Below, piece after piece: positions 34,616 through 43,502 of a stretch of 64,000 nt of DNA (position 1 is the first letter of the stretch; every line of letters starts with the position of its first letter). Both the position numbers and the translations under genes were made by a program. The stretch is from Alteromonas gilva (GTDB lineage: Bacteria > Pseudomonadota > Gammaproteobacteria > Enterobacterales > Alteromonadaceae). The notes under the pieces were generated by a model. The model had not been told where the DNA came from and made no database searches. It saw only the letters and a list, made by a program, of their open reading frames with translations. The DNA is taken from positions 434,001-498,000 of the forward strand of contig NZ_JAQQXP010000003.1 of the NCBI RefSeq assembly GCF_028595265.1, written 5' to 3'.

Positions 34616-35071
34616 GTGACTGAACAAGTAGCGACAATTCGGGATAACAGCGAAGTTATTATGCATTTCGACCTTAAACTCTCTGATGGATCAGCGGCCG
34701 ACAGTACCCGGGTCAATAAGAAACCCGCCAAGTTGGTGATGGGCGATGGTAGCCTGACGCCCAATTTTGAAGCATGTTTGCGCGGTTTAAGCGCCGGCGA
34801 TAAAAAGTCATTTGAACTTGCCCCTGATGATGCCTTTGGGCAGCCCAACCCGGATAATATTCACCACATGGACCGCAGTCGGTTCGGTGCCGATATGGCG
34901 TTGGAAGAAGGTATGATTATGGCGTTTTCGCAGCCGGACGGCAGCGAAGTGCCCGGTATTGTTCGCAGTATCGCGGGTGATTCTGTTACCATCGATTTTA
35001 ACCATCCTCTGGCTGGACAAACTGTCATCTTTGATGTTGAAATCATCGATGTTATCAACGCCGAACGCTAA
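34616..35071 (+). CDS. fkpB: FKBP-type peptidyl-prolyl isomerase (FkpB/SlpA)
   Basis: A 151-residue short FKBP with inserted chaperone flap, like E. coli FkpB (149). Visible features are VIMHFDLKLSDGSAADSTR, the flap region FELAPDDAFGQPNPDNIH, and the signature IDFNHPLAGQTVIFDVEIIDV. GTG 34616 has AGAGAG 8 nt upstream and fits the family start; the upstream frame overlaps lspA. Position between lspA and ispH is conserved in gammaproteobacteria. Confidence 0.95.
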   Translation: MTEQVATIRDNSEVIMHFDLKLSDGSAADSTRVNKKPAKLVMGDGSLTPNFEACLRGLSAGDKKSFELAPDDAFGQPNPDNIHHMDRSRFGADMALEEGMIMAFSQPDGSEVPGIVRSIAGDSVTIDFNHPLAGQTVIFDVEIIDVINAER

Positions 35072-35083
35072 GGAACCCGTCAT

Positions 35084-36028
35084 ATGCAAATTCATTTAGC
35101 TAATCCCCGCGGCTTTTGTGCCGGCGTTGACCGGGCGATTACCATCGTTGAGCGTGCCCTGGAAATATTTCAACCGCCTATTTATGTGCGCCACGAAGTG
35201 GTGCATAACAAGTTTGTGGTGGATGGGCTCAAAGAGCGCGGCGCGATATTTGTCGATGAACTGCATGAAGTGCCAGACGATAACATTGTGATTTTCTCAG
35301 CCCATGGAGTCTCTCAGGCGGTGCGCCAGGAAGCGCAGCGACGTGGCCTGAAAGTCTTTGATGCCACCTGTCCGTTAGTGACCAAGGTTCATCTTGAGGT
35401 GACTCGCGCCAGTCGTCGTGGCACCGAATGCATACTCATTGGTCATGCTGGTCATCCTGAAGTGGAAGGCACCATGGGACAGTATGATAATCCGCAGGGT
35501 GGGATTTATTTGGTAGAGTCGATTGCCGACGTTGAGCAACTTAAGGTTAAGAACCCCCAGGCGTTGTATTACTGTAGTCAGACAACGCTGTCGGTAGACG
35601 ATACCGCCGAAGTGATTGATGCCCTCAGAGAACGTTTTCCGGCCATTGAAGGGCCTCGTAAAGATGACATTTGCTATGCCACACAAAACCGTCAGGATGC
35701 GGTGCGTGAGTTGGCAGAGGACTGTGAAGTGTTGCTGGTCGTTGGGGCACAAAACAGTTCTAACTCCAACCGCTTACGCGAGCTGGCGGGTAAAATTGGC
35801 GCCCAGGCTTACCTTATAGCGGACGAAAGGTGTATACAGCGTGAATGGCTGGAGGGGGTTCAACATATCGGTGTGACCGCCGGTGCTTCAGCGCCCGAAG
35901 TATTAGTAAAACGCGTTATTCAGCGTTTACTCGACTGGGGGGCGACCCAGGCCTCCGAGCGTAGCGGGCGCGAAGAAAGTATCGAATTTGCGGTGCCTAA
36001 AGAGTTACGAATCAAGCAAGTTAGTTAG
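35084..36028 (+). CDS. ispH: 4-hydroxy-3-methylbut-2-enyl diphosphate reductase
   Basis: The iron-sulfur enzyme of the last MEP-pathway step, giving IPP and DMAPP. The three cluster cysteines are in RGFCAGVDRAI (Cys 12), FDATCPLVTKVH (about 96) and DDICYATQNRQ (about 197). HGVSQAV and GHAGHPEVEGTMGQ supply substrate-binding His residues. 314 residues versus 316 in E. coli. Last gene of the ribF-ispH unit; it faces pilE with only 4 bp between stop codons. Confidence 0.98.
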   Translation: MQIHLANPRGFCAGVDRAITIVERALEIFQPPIYVRHEVVHNKFVVDGLKERGAIFVDELHEVPDDNIVIFSAHGVSQAVRQEAQRRGLKVFDATCPLVTKVHLEVTRASRRGTECILIGHAGHPEVEGTMGQYDNPQGGIYLVESIADVEQLKVKNPQALYYCSQTTLSVDDTAEVIDALRERFPAIEGPRKDDICYATQNRQDAVRELAEDCEVLLVVGAQNSSNSNRLRELAGKIGAQAYLIADERCIQREWLEGVQHIGVTAGASAPEVLVKRVIQRLLDWGATQASERSGREESIEFAVPKELRIKQVS

Positions 36029-36032
36029 GATG

Positions 36033-36410
36033 CTACCAACAAGTCGCTGGCAGGCGGTTTAACGACTGATCAAGGGTCAGTGCTGTACAGCCGCTGTCAG
36101 AGGTCTGACTCCCCTTTGCGGTCGCAGTAAGCGTAAAGGTGGTGGCGCTGACGTTACTTACCGAAAACGTGTAAAAATCTGATGACGGAAGCGTTATGTC
36201 GGCTGCCGTGGCGTAGCTGACATTTTGTAACCGGTAGTTTTCCTGGCGCATATGCAATTGCATCAACGCCGTTTGAGCATCTCCCCGGCGTGATTCTCTT
36301 ACCTGATTTTGGTAAGCCGGAATGGCGACTGCGGCTAAAATCCCCATAATAACAATAGTAATCATCAATTCTATCAGGGTGAAACCGGTACTTTTTGCTT
36401 GCTGTTGCAT
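36033..36410 (-). CDS. pilE: Type IV minor pilin PilE-like
   Basis: A 125-residue prepilin with the cleavage/methylation motif G-FTLIELMITIVIMGILAAVAIPAY (cleavage after Gly 9, Glu5 present), followed by an amphipathic helix and a small globular domain with a C-terminal disulfide candidate (SGCTAL ... PATCW). It resembles the PilE minor pilins found next to ispH in Pseudomonas. Here it is transcribed leftward, opposite to the other pilin genes, converging on ispH. Confidence 0.88.
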   Translation of the reverse strand: MQQQAKSTGFTLIELMITIVIMGILAAVAIPAYQNQVRESRRGDAQTALMQLHMRQENYRLQNVSYATAADITLPSSDFYTFSVSNVSATTFTLTATAKGSQTSDSGCTALTLDQSLNRLPATCW

Positions 36411-36565
36411 AGTTTGAATATACCCACTAATTAAAATAAATACGTGCTTGTTGACGTATGCAGCATAGAATAAATCAAATACGAAATGTGTTGTGTATTG
36501 GTTATGCTAGCTGTGTATATAAAAATATGCCAAGAAACGACGAAAATTGATGCGAAGGTATTGCT

Positions 36566-37096
36566 ATGCGCCAGATAAAGCTACAACAAGGAGTGTCGCT
36601 CATCGAAGTCCTCATTGTTGTTGCCATTATTGGTGTGGTACTGACGCTCACCGCGCCAGCCGTTACCTCTTTGCAGCAGCGTCTTACCGTGAAGGGTGCA
36701 GTAGAGAATATCTACTTTTTACTGCAGTTGGGTAAAAGCAATGCGATTCGTCAAAGCAATACAATTACGGTGGATACCCACGCTGACACCAGCGGTTGGT
36801 GTATGGGAATAACCGATAACCCGAATTGTGATTGCGCAACAGTAAACAGCTGCACCGTGGATGGCCGGGAGCAGGTCGTTAGTTCAGCAGACTTCTCACA
36901 GGTTATGATGCAAAATATTACCTTTGACGCAAACGGTCAGGCTCAGTTTGACGGTATACGCGGGATGCCGCCGCTTGGCGCGGCGCAGTTAGAAGTGTCC
37001 GACAACACCAATACGGTGCGGCTCAGCATTACGCCCACAGGGCGGGTGGATATATGCAATGTGGCCGGCGACATCGGAGGCTACGACGCATGCTAA
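36566..37096 (+). CDS. Minor prepilin FimT/FimU (GspH) family
   Basis: A 176-residue prepilin. The N-terminus QQGVSLIEVLIVVAIIGVVLTLTAPAV has cleavage after Gly with Glu5 kept. The GspH-like globular domain contains a cysteine-rich loop WCMGITDNPNCDCATVNSC shared with the paralogue at 40902-41426. GAAGG upstream supports ATG 36566. It is the first gene of the rightward minor-pilin operon and overlaps the next gene by 7 nt. In Pseudomonas the equivalent FimU helps prime pilus assembly. Confidence 0.88.
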   Translation: MRQIKLQQGVSLIEVLIVVAIIGVVLTLTAPAVTSLQQRLTVKGAVENIYFLLQLGKSNAIRQSNTITVDTHADTSGWCMGITDNPNCDCATVNSCTVDGREQVVSSADFSQVMMQNITFDANGQAQFDGIRGMPPLGAAQLEVSDNTNTVRLSITPTGRVDICNVAGDIGGYDAC

Positions 37097-37719
37097 CTAA
37101 CAGGCGTGAACAAGGATACACCCTGGTTGAAATCATGATCGCCATGGTTTTGGCTGTCGGCTCGCTGACAGCTGTCGCGTCGTTGGTGGGGTATGGTATT
37201 GGCGTCAATGCCAATCTGCTTAACAGCGCGCGTCTGAATGAAGAGTTGGGCAATGCCTATGCGTTGATGGCCAGCGATTTACGTCGTACGGGCTACACCA
37301 GCAGCACAGTTGCACTGGTGACAGACCCGGCCAATAACCCCTCACCATTTAATAACACGATTGTCGTCGGTGCTTTCGCCGGTGAACCTGCCAACAGCTG
37401 TATCTTATTTGCCTATGACAGCAACGATAATGGCGTATTAGATATTGCAGGCCCCGATGAACGCTTTGGTTTTCGTTTACGTGAAGGGGCTATTGAAATT
37501 CGCCGTAACGGCGCACTGTGTACCGATATTGGATGGGAAGACATTACCGACAGTGACTATATTGATGTTGAAAACCTGTTATTCACGCTTAACCAGGTGA
37601 CTGATAACGGTATTACTACAAGTACCGTAGAGCTCACCCTGCTTGGTGTGCTGGTGGACAATGGTAATTTTTCGCGCGAGTACCGCTCTGAAATAGCAGT
37701 GAGAAATTATGATAGCTAA
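37090..37719 (+). CDS. Type IV minor pilin PilW-like
   Basis: A 209-residue prepilin with EQGYTLVEIMIAMVLAVGSLTAVASLV at the N-terminus (cleavage after Gly, Glu5 present). A DSNDNGVLDIAGPDE segment resembles a calcium-binding loop often seen in PilW/GspJ-type subunits. ATG 37090 overlaps the end of the FimT-like gene by 7 nt; the reading frame extends upstream only within that gene. The next gene overlaps its end by 11 nt, so the operon is tightly coupled. Confidence 0.85.
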   Translation: MLTNRREQGYTLVEIMIAMVLAVGSLTAVASLVGYGIGVNANLLNSARLNEELGNAYALMASDLRRTGYTSSTVALVTDPANNPSPFNNTIVVGAFAGEPANSCILFAYDSNDNGVLDIAGPDERFGFRLREGAIEIRRNGALCTDIGWEDITDSDYIDVENLLFTLNQVTDNGITTSTVELTLLGVLVDNGNFSREYRSEIAVRNYDS

Positions 37720-38833
37720 GTCTTGTTGTAGCGCTGCTCAGCGCGGTGCGGTTATCCTCACCGCCGTCATCCTGTTACTCACACTGGCAACGCTGGTGAC
37801 GCTCTATACCGGCAGGGTAAAGTCCTTTGAAAACCAAATCATCCTCAATAGCCAAAACCGAACTATGGCATTTAACGTTGCTGAAGCCGGCCTGATGCGA
37901 GCCCTGGGTGTACTGACCGAAAATCCGCGCTGGGATGGCGCACTTTTTACTGAGGTAATGCCGGGGCAGGGGCGCTTTTCGGTGGCGGGAAACTGGCAAA
38001 ATATTACCCGTGAATCATCCGTACTACGATTAGTTACCCTGCAGTCAACCGGGATATCGCCAGATGGTTTATCCACTGTTGTAGTGCAGGAGCAAGCATT
38101 ACTTTATTCGGTTATTGCTAATCCACCGGACGTGCCACTGATTGTTGCCGGCGGCCTGGATGTAAGCGGTAATTTTGAAGTGGTGGCCAATCCTAATGGC
38201 GGCGGCGAGGGAGTGCCGTTATCTATCTGGACTGACCTTGATGTCGATATGAATAATGGTAGCGGCACAACCTGTGGTCTGCAGGAATTTACCGATGGTA
38301 ACTGTAGCGGTTCCCCTTACTCCGAAAAAGGCTTTCAGGACTTAGATATTCTCGATAACGATCCGGATTTTCCGGATGATCTACTGGAATACATCTTTAA
38401 TGTACCAGAAGCCGAGTGGGCGAGTTTGCGGGCAGAAGCAGATCAAACGCTGCTGTCGTGCGCGTCGCTGGGGCCTGCCAGTGTTGGGCTTATATGGGTA
38501 GATGGTGATTGTCAGCTCAATGCCGGTACCATCGTAGGTAGTGCCACGGACCCGGTGATTTTAATTGTTACCGATGGCGATCTCACCATGAATGGCGGTG
38601 CCGAAATCAACGGCATGGTGTTTTCGTTTCGCAAGCCAACTACTGTGGCAGCATTTGAAGTGAATATGCTCGGTAGTGCCAGAGTCAATGGTGTGGTGGC
38701 TTCTAATCACCCGGTTGGTCACGCAAACGGCACCTACAATTCGGTTTACGATGCGAATGTCCTGGACCAGTTACAACAACATGACGCCTTCCAGCGTGTC
38801 GCACGAGTTCCCGGTAGCTGGCGGGATTTTTAG
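37709..38833 (+). CDS. Type IV pilus assembly protein PilX-like
   Basis: A 374-residue pilin-like protein. The N-terminus QRGAVILTAVILLLTLATLVTLYTGRV fits the PilX group, with a hydrophobic helix after Gly but no classical FTLIE, followed by QNRTMAFNVAEAGLMRAL. The remainder is an extracellular domain with two or three potential disulfide pairs (TTCGLQEF ... GNCSG; LLSCAS ... DGDCQL). It is longer than Pseudomonas PilX (about 195). The middle of a tight four-gene operon. Confidence 0.8.
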   Translation: MIAKSCCSAAQRGAVILTAVILLLTLATLVTLYTGRVKSFENQIILNSQNRTMAFNVAEAGLMRALGVLTENPRWDGALFTEVMPGQGRFSVAGNWQNITRESSVLRLVTLQSTGISPDGLSTVVVQEQALLYSVIANPPDVPLIVAGGLDVSGNFEVVANPNGGGEGVPLSIWTDLDVDMNNGSGTTCGLQEFTDGNCSGSPYSEKGFQDLDILDNDPDFPDDLLEYIFNVPEAEWASLRAEADQTLLSCASLGPASVGLIWVDGDCQLNAGTIVGSATDPVILIVTDGDLTMNGGAEINGMVFSFRKPTTVAAFEVNMLGSARVNGVVASNHPVGHANGTYNSVYDANVLDQLQQHDAFQRVARVPGSWRDF

Positions 38834-38844
38834 AGGGCAAAATT

Positions 38845-40905
38845 ATGCGTGGTTTTTCATTAATAGAAGTGTTGATTGCATCATTGATCATTATGCTTGG
38901 TGTGACCGGCTTTGTAACGCTTCAGTCTGCTTACATGCGCAGCGATGCCGACACTAACCTGCGTCAGGTCGCCATTCAGATGGCACAGGAAAAGCTGGAC
39001 GACCTGCGCCGTTTTAATGTCATCGAAACTACCCCCGGCCAGATTGCGTATGACGATATTAATACTAACGTGGGTGGCAGCATACAAGCGGGCGACGCAA
39101 ATGTGACCATCGGCGCTGACAATAAGTCTTATGCTTTTAACCGACAGTGGAATGTGGTTGAGCAATATTTTGTTGATACCGATTTTGACGGTATTGAAGA
39201 CAGCTGGTTGGACGCCCCTGCCATTGGCGGCCTGGGCTTACCTGTGCCAGCACTGCCGGCCCAAAAGCAGGTTTCGGTTACCATCGGGTGGACTGATACT
39301 GAAGGCAATGCCATGAGTGTGGTGGTTGACGGCAATATTGCGCCGGTTAGCGCAGCCAACAGCTTGCAGGCGATCAATGAGAGCGATAATGCCAAGGTAC
39401 AGCCTGAAGTCGCTTATGTTCCGGGGTTGGCGCCTGATGTTATCTCCTACGACTTAGGCAATAACGAAAGTGTGGAAACCAGCAAACCGGTGCCTGATAT
39501 TTCCAACCAGGGCGACAACAATGTGGTGCAATTTGAAACCATTCGTTACGAGAGTAATGCCCAAATTGCGGAAAAGCTCGAGCAGGAAGATTTTTTAACC
39601 CTTAATTGCAGTTGTAAACTGGCAGGCTCCGGGGATGGCTATACACCGGCAATGACCGTACTTGATGGCGAGGAACTCGTGGTGAAACGCGGTGAAAAAG
39701 TCACCAAGGATATCGGTGTAGTTGCCGACAGTAAGCAACCTGCGCTATGCAATGTGTGTTGTCGCGATCATCACGATACGTCGTCGATGATCGCCAGTGA
39801 AACCTACTACCGGGCCGAAGCCGGGTTGCCTCACGCCCATTATGATTACCAGGGGGCCGGGAACTTTGTCAAAGCCAGCGGGGTTGGCGATCCCTACACT
39901 GAAGCGTGTCGCTTTAAGCGTCTCGACGGTTTTTATGAGCTTTATCCGGACTGGCAGCTTATTGATATTATTGAGTTTGAAACGTCTTACTTAAATGTTG
40001 ATAGCGTCATTGCAAATTATCGCACGTACACCGAGGGAGTCATTGCCAGTGACATCCAGGGCTCAGCGTATCCGGTGAAACCGACCGATCGGAATATTGA
40101 GGTACCACCGGGGGGGTATCAGTTAATTGCGCGCGGTATCTACCTGGATAGAATGACAACGGCTCATCGAAACGCGGTCAAGGCGAAAATTAGCGCCGGC
40201 GATCCACAATGGAAGGCCCTGGTGCCATTTTACGACATTAACCTTACCTTACTGTCGGACTGGCAGTCGGCCAATACCAACGTTGCTACGGTCACTAACG
40301 AAGCCATTGAGACGATTATCGATCCGAGCAATAATTATTACGGTACTTACAGCCGCGGGCGCGCAGAAGCATTGAATGATGGCAGTACCAATATGAGTGT
40401 AACGGCCTTTGCCAATAATGCTGGTATAACCGGCACCGATCCGGTGTCGCCATTAGAATATAGTCAACGGTTAAGTGATGTCTCTATGCTGGTGACGGTT
40501 GACAGCAAATCCAGCGCCGAGAAGTTTTTTGGTATCATCGGCAATATCAGCTGTTTGATTACACAGAATAACGTGACCAAATCATGCGAGACCAATAACA
40601 CCAATAAAGCGGAATATGTCGACTTATCAGACATGATTATTACGGTCACGCCAAGCAAATTCATTTGTCCCGTGACGGTGCCAAAGGGTAAATCGACACC
40701 ATTTTTCAGTTGTACCAATGTCTCTGAAAACTGGCTCGGTAGCATAGAGTTTAACATCAGTAAGCCCGGCTACGGCGTGTCTTACAAAATTCAAATGCCA
40801 GATGGAAGCGTGATTGATGCTAACCAAATCACCCTTACGTCAGGGCTGACGGGTACATCTAATCAGGAATACGGCGTTATCATAGAGCTTAATCAAACCT
40901 ATTAA
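38845..40905 (+). CDS. Giant PilV-type prepilin with C-terminal extension
   Basis: A 686-residue prepilin. Residues 1-about 165 form an ordinary PilV-like minor pilin: MRGFSLIEVLIASLIIMLGV with Glu5, a helix, a DTDFDGIED calcium-type loop (111-119) and a SVTIGWTDTEGN strand. About 520 additional residues follow, which I do not recognise. They contain CSC (255-257), CNVCC with RDHHD (302-311), HAH (330-332), and paired Cys near the C-terminus (NISC ... KSC; KFIC ... FFSC), suggesting a metal site and disulfides. It ends the operon where Pseudomonas carries pilY1, which is absent here. The stop overlaps the convergent next gene by 4 nt. Confidence 0.82.
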   Translation: MRGFSLIEVLIASLIIMLGVTGFVTLQSAYMRSDADTNLRQVAIQMAQEKLDDLRRFNVIETTPGQIAYDDINTNVGGSIQAGDANVTIGADNKSYAFNRQWNVVEQYFVDTDFDGIEDSWLDAPAIGGLGLPVPALPAQKQVSVTIGWTDTEGNAMSVVVDGNIAPVSAANSLQAINESDNAKVQPEVAYVPGLAPDVISYDLGNNESVETSKPVPDISNQGDNNVVQFETIRYESNAQIAEKLEQEDFLTLNCSCKLAGSGDGYTPAMTVLDGEELVVKRGEKVTKDIGVVADSKQPALCNVCCRDHHDTSSMIASETYYRAEAGLPHAHYDYQGAGNFVKASGVGDPYTEACRFKRLDGFYELYPDWQLIDIIEFETSYLNVDSVIANYRTYTEGVIASDIQGSAYPVKPTDRNIEVPPGGYQLIARGIYLDRMTTAHRNAVKAKISAGDPQWKALVPFYDINLTLLSDWQSANTNVATVTNEAIETIIDPSNNYYGTYSRGRAEALNDGSTNMSVTAFANNAGITGTDPVSPLEYSQRLSDVSMLVTVDSKSSAEKFFGIIGNISCLITQNNVTKSCETNNTNKAEYVDLSDMIITVTPSKFICPVTVPKGKSTPFFSCTNVSENWLGSIEFNISKPGYGVSYKIQMPDGSVIDANQITLTSGLTGTSNQEYGVIIELNQTY

Positions 40906-41426
40906 CAGTGCGGATAGTGACCTGTTGGTGGGGTGAGAGTGCAGACTCTGACTCTGCCAGTGTTACTTACGATCAATTTATACTGCTCCGTGTCATTGCT
41001 TAAGGTTAGCGAGCCGGCGTAACCACCGGCCAGACCTCTGGGAGGGGTAAAACGTGACTGGTTATCGTAGTTGGTAAAGGTAGACGCTGTTATCGACGTA
41101 AAACGAAACTCCCGCCACCGGACAACAGACTCTACTCCCATTATTGTGCAACTCGAGGCCACCCGGCAATCACAGTCAGTGGTGTCGGTGGTGCCGATAC
41201 ACCATTGATTACCCGGGTGAATGTCGACAACAATATTGTGCTGCTGCATAACGGCGTGGCTTCGTGCAAACTGGAACGAAAAATAAGCCGCCTGAATCGC
41301 TCCCTTTAAGTAATGGCTGTTCAGTAACGAGCGAAACCCGGCGGTACCCTGACTCGCAATAACAGTAACAACGGTAATTGCAATCAGCAGTTGTATAAGC
41401 GTAAATCCACCCCGATGTTGGTGCAT
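40902..41426 (-). CDS. Inverted FimT/GspH-family prepilin lacking Glu5
   Basis: A 174-residue paralogue of the product of 36566-37096. The two share the loop WC-x-G-[IT]-TD-xxx-CDC-xxxx-SCT and a similar C-terminus (GRVRVC versus GRVDIC). The processing site is RGG-FTLIQLLIAITVV: the position normally held by Glu5 is Gln. Loss of Glu5 is typical of tip pseudopilins such as GspK. It is transcribed leftward, and its stop codon shares TTAA with the stop of the giant prepilin gene. The 291-bp gap to nadE holds no gene; a lone TATAAT is at 41643-41648. Confidence 0.83.
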   Translation of the reverse strand: MHQHRGGFTLIQLLIAITVVTVIASQGTAGFRSLLNSHYLKGAIQAAYFSFQFARSHAVMQQHNIVVDIHPGNQWCIGTTDTTDCDCRVASSCTIMGVESVVRWREFRFTSITASTFTNYDNQSRFTPPRGLAGGYAGSLTLSNDTEQYKLIVSNTGRVRVCTLTPPTGHYPHC

Positions 41427-41717
41427 AGTCTGTGTCCTGTAAGTGTTGGCAGACCATAGTAGAAATAACCAATAGCGCTGAGAACTGCGCCAAAGTATGG
41501 ATTATCCTGCGGCAAGAACATGTTGCTCCGGCTAAGCGGTGTACCTGCGATAACGAGGCGATACCCCAGCGCCATCGATACGACTGTAAGGCGTTACCCT
41601 GTGGGGCGAGGTCAATCCAGGCGAAGAATCTTACTGCGACGGTATAATGCCTGCTGACAAGGTCACCAATTTTAACGTAGACTGTATACAGGTACTTAAA
41701 ACACTCTGGATTATCTA

Positions 41718-42551
41718 ATGGATAAACAAGCAGTTATTGAAGAAATGAAAGTGTTACCCAGTATCGACGTTGAGTTCGAAGTAGCGCGTAGGGTAGGTTT
41801 TATTAAACGGCAACTTAAGCAATCCGGTATGAATGCCCTGGTACTGGGCATTAGCGGTGGTATCGATTCGTGCACCCTGGGCCGGTTGGCACAGTTGGCC
41901 GTCGATGAGCTTAATGACGAGCATCACGAAAGTTATCAGTTTATCGCGGTGCGCTTGCCTTATCATGTACAAGCCGACGAAGATGATGCGCAGGCGTCGA
42001 TCGATTTTATCAAGCCATCAAAATCTATTGCAGTGAATGTGCAGCCCGGCGCTGATGCTATCCATCAGCAAACCAGCGCGGCGCTTGATGCTGCTGGTTT
42101 GTTACCCGCCGACGAAGCAAAGCAGGACTTTGTAAAAGGTAATGTGAAAGCCCGGACCCGTATGGTCATTCAGTATGAAATAGCCGGTATGCTTGACGGG
42201 CTGGTGCTAGGCACCGATCACTCGGCTGAAAACATTACCGGCTTCTACACCAAATATGGCGATGGGGCATGTGATTTGGCGCCCCTGTTTGGTTTAAGTA
42301 AACGTCAGGTGCGTCAGGTGGCGGAGCATCTGGGTGCCCCTGCCAAAATTATTCATAAAGCGCCCACGGCCGATCTGGAAACCCTGACGCCGCAAAAGGC
42401 CGATGAGCAAGCGCTCGGACTCACCTATGATCAAATAGATGATTTTCTCGAAAATAAAGCGGTTGCACCGGAAGTATCGGAAAAGTTACTGTATATTTAT
42501 AATCGTACGCAGCATAAACGTGTACCTATTCCTACTATTTACGATGAGTAA
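41718..42551 (+). CDS. nadE: NH3-dependent NAD+ synthetase
   Basis: Makes NAD+ from deamido-NAD+, ATP and ammonia. The 277-residue protein has the pyrophosphatase P-loop LGISGGIDSCTLGRLA (about 43-58), the conserved NVKARTRMVIQYEIAG, GTDHSAENITGFYTKYGDGACDLAPL, and KAPTADLETLTPQ. No glutaminase domain is present, so ammonia is the nitrogen donor. It is 6 bp upstream of glnB, an arrangement that links nitrogen sensing with an ammonia-using enzyme. Confidence 0.96.
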   Translation: MDKQAVIEEMKVLPSIDVEFEVARRVGFIKRQLKQSGMNALVLGISGGIDSCTLGRLAQLAVDELNDEHHESYQFIAVRLPYHVQADEDDAQASIDFIKPSKSIAVNVQPGADAIHQQTSAALDAAGLLPADEAKQDFVKGNVKARTRMVIQYEIAGMLDGLVLGTDHSAENITGFYTKYGDGACDLAPLFGLSKRQVRQVAEHLGAPAKIIHKAPTADLETLTPQKADEQALGLTYDQIDDFLENKAVAPEVSEKLLYIYNRTQHKRVPIPTIYDE

Positions 42552-42557
42552 GCGACA

Positions 42558-42896
42558 ATGAAAAAAATTGAAGCAATCGTTAAACCTTTTAAACTCGACG
42601 AAGTTCGTGAAGCTCTGGCAGATGTTGGTATCGCAGGTATGACGGTGACCGAAGTCAAAGGTTTCGGTCGTCAGAAAGGCCATACCGAATTGTACCGCGG
42701 GGCGGAATATCAGGTTGATTTTTTACCCAAGGTAAAAATTGAAATCGTCCTTGATGATGAGCGTGTAGAAATGGCGGTGGAGACTATCCTCAAGTCTGCC
42801 AAGACCGGTAAAATTGGCGACGGTAAAATCTTTATCTACAACGTTGAGCAGGCCGTTCGGATCCGGACATCAGAATCCGGTGACGAAGCGATATAA
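42558..42896 (+). CDS. glnB: Nitrogen regulatory protein P-II
   Basis: A 112-residue trimeric PII sensor of 2-oxoglutarate and ATP/ADP that controls GlnE and NtrB. The T-loop with the uridylylated Tyr51 is intact (GRQKGHTELYRGAEYQVDFLP), as are the B-loop (KTGKIGDGKIF) and C-loop (VRIRTSE). Sequence favours GlnB over GlnK, and no amtB neighbour is present. Probably cotranscribed with nadE and ended by the following terminator. Confidence 0.95.
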   Translation: MKKIEAIVKPFKLDEVREALADVGIAGMTVTEVKGFGRQKGHTELYRGAEYQVDFLPKVKIEIVLDDERVEMAVETILKSAKTGKIGDGKIFIYNVEQAVRIRTSESGDEAI

Positions 42897-42922
42897 TCAG
42901 ACGCAGTGGTATCTGTAAAACA

Positions 42923-42957
42923 AAAAAAGCGGCGTGTGTTTACACGCCGCTTTTTTA
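42923..42957. terminator. Bidirectional terminator between glnB and the SlyD-like gene
   Basis: AAAAAAGCGGCGTG-tgttta-CACGCCGCTTTTTT: an 8-bp GC-rich stem flanked by A6 and T6, so it can serve both convergent genes. Confidence 0.93.
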
Positions 42958-42973
42958 TTTCGAATTGCTCTAA

Positions 42974-43453
42974 TTAATGGTTACAACCACCCGCACCGTG
43001 AACGTGGCCGTGGGTCAGTTCATCCTGGGTGGGCTCGCGTACATCGAGTATCTCAACTGAAAATGACAGAGCAATACCAGCGAGCGGATGGTTACCATCG
43101 ATAATGACTTCGTCATCGGTTTTTTCTACCACAATAACCGACTGCTCTCCGGCGTCGGTGGTTGCCCGAAACTGCATGCCGGGCTCCACATCCATGCCAT
43201 CAAACATCGTGGCTGGCACTGCCTGAACCAAATGATCAAGGCGCTCGCCATAGGCTTTCTCTGGCGCAATAGTGACGTCAAATTTCTCGCCTGAAGATTT
43301 TCCCTGTAACGCTTCCTCGAGTCCGCTAATTAAAAAACGGCTGCCCAAGAGAGCTGATAGCGGCTCGCCACCAGTCGAAGAATCAAGCTCAGTGCCGTCT
43401 TCAGTGCTTACCGTGTAGTGAAGCGTTACGACACTATTTGGAGAAATTTGCAT
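42974..43453 (-). CDS. FKBP-type peptidyl-prolyl isomerase, SlyD-like
   Basis: A 159-residue FKBP with inserted flap: VVTLHYTVSTEDGTELDSS, IAPEKAYGERLDHLVQAVP, IDGNHPLAGIALSFSVEILDVREPT. The short C-terminal tail HGHVHGAGGCNH is a reduced form of the metal-binding tail of E. coli SlyD, which binds nickel and helps hydrogenase maturation. It is a single-gene unit, convergent with glnB. Whether it takes part in metal delivery cannot be decided here. Confidence 0.9.
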   Translation of the reverse strand: MQISPNSVVTLHYTVSTEDGTELDSSTGGEPLSALLGSRFLISGLEEALQGKSSGEKFDVTIAPEKAYGERLDHLVQAVPATMFDGMDVEPGMQFRATTDAGEQSVIVVEKTDDEVIIDGNHPLAGIALSFSVEILDVREPTQDELTHGHVHGAGGCNH

Positions 43454-43502
43454 AGTACCTGCCTTAATGGTTTTTTAGGTGAATGTTTGAAATTATCAGT
43501 GA

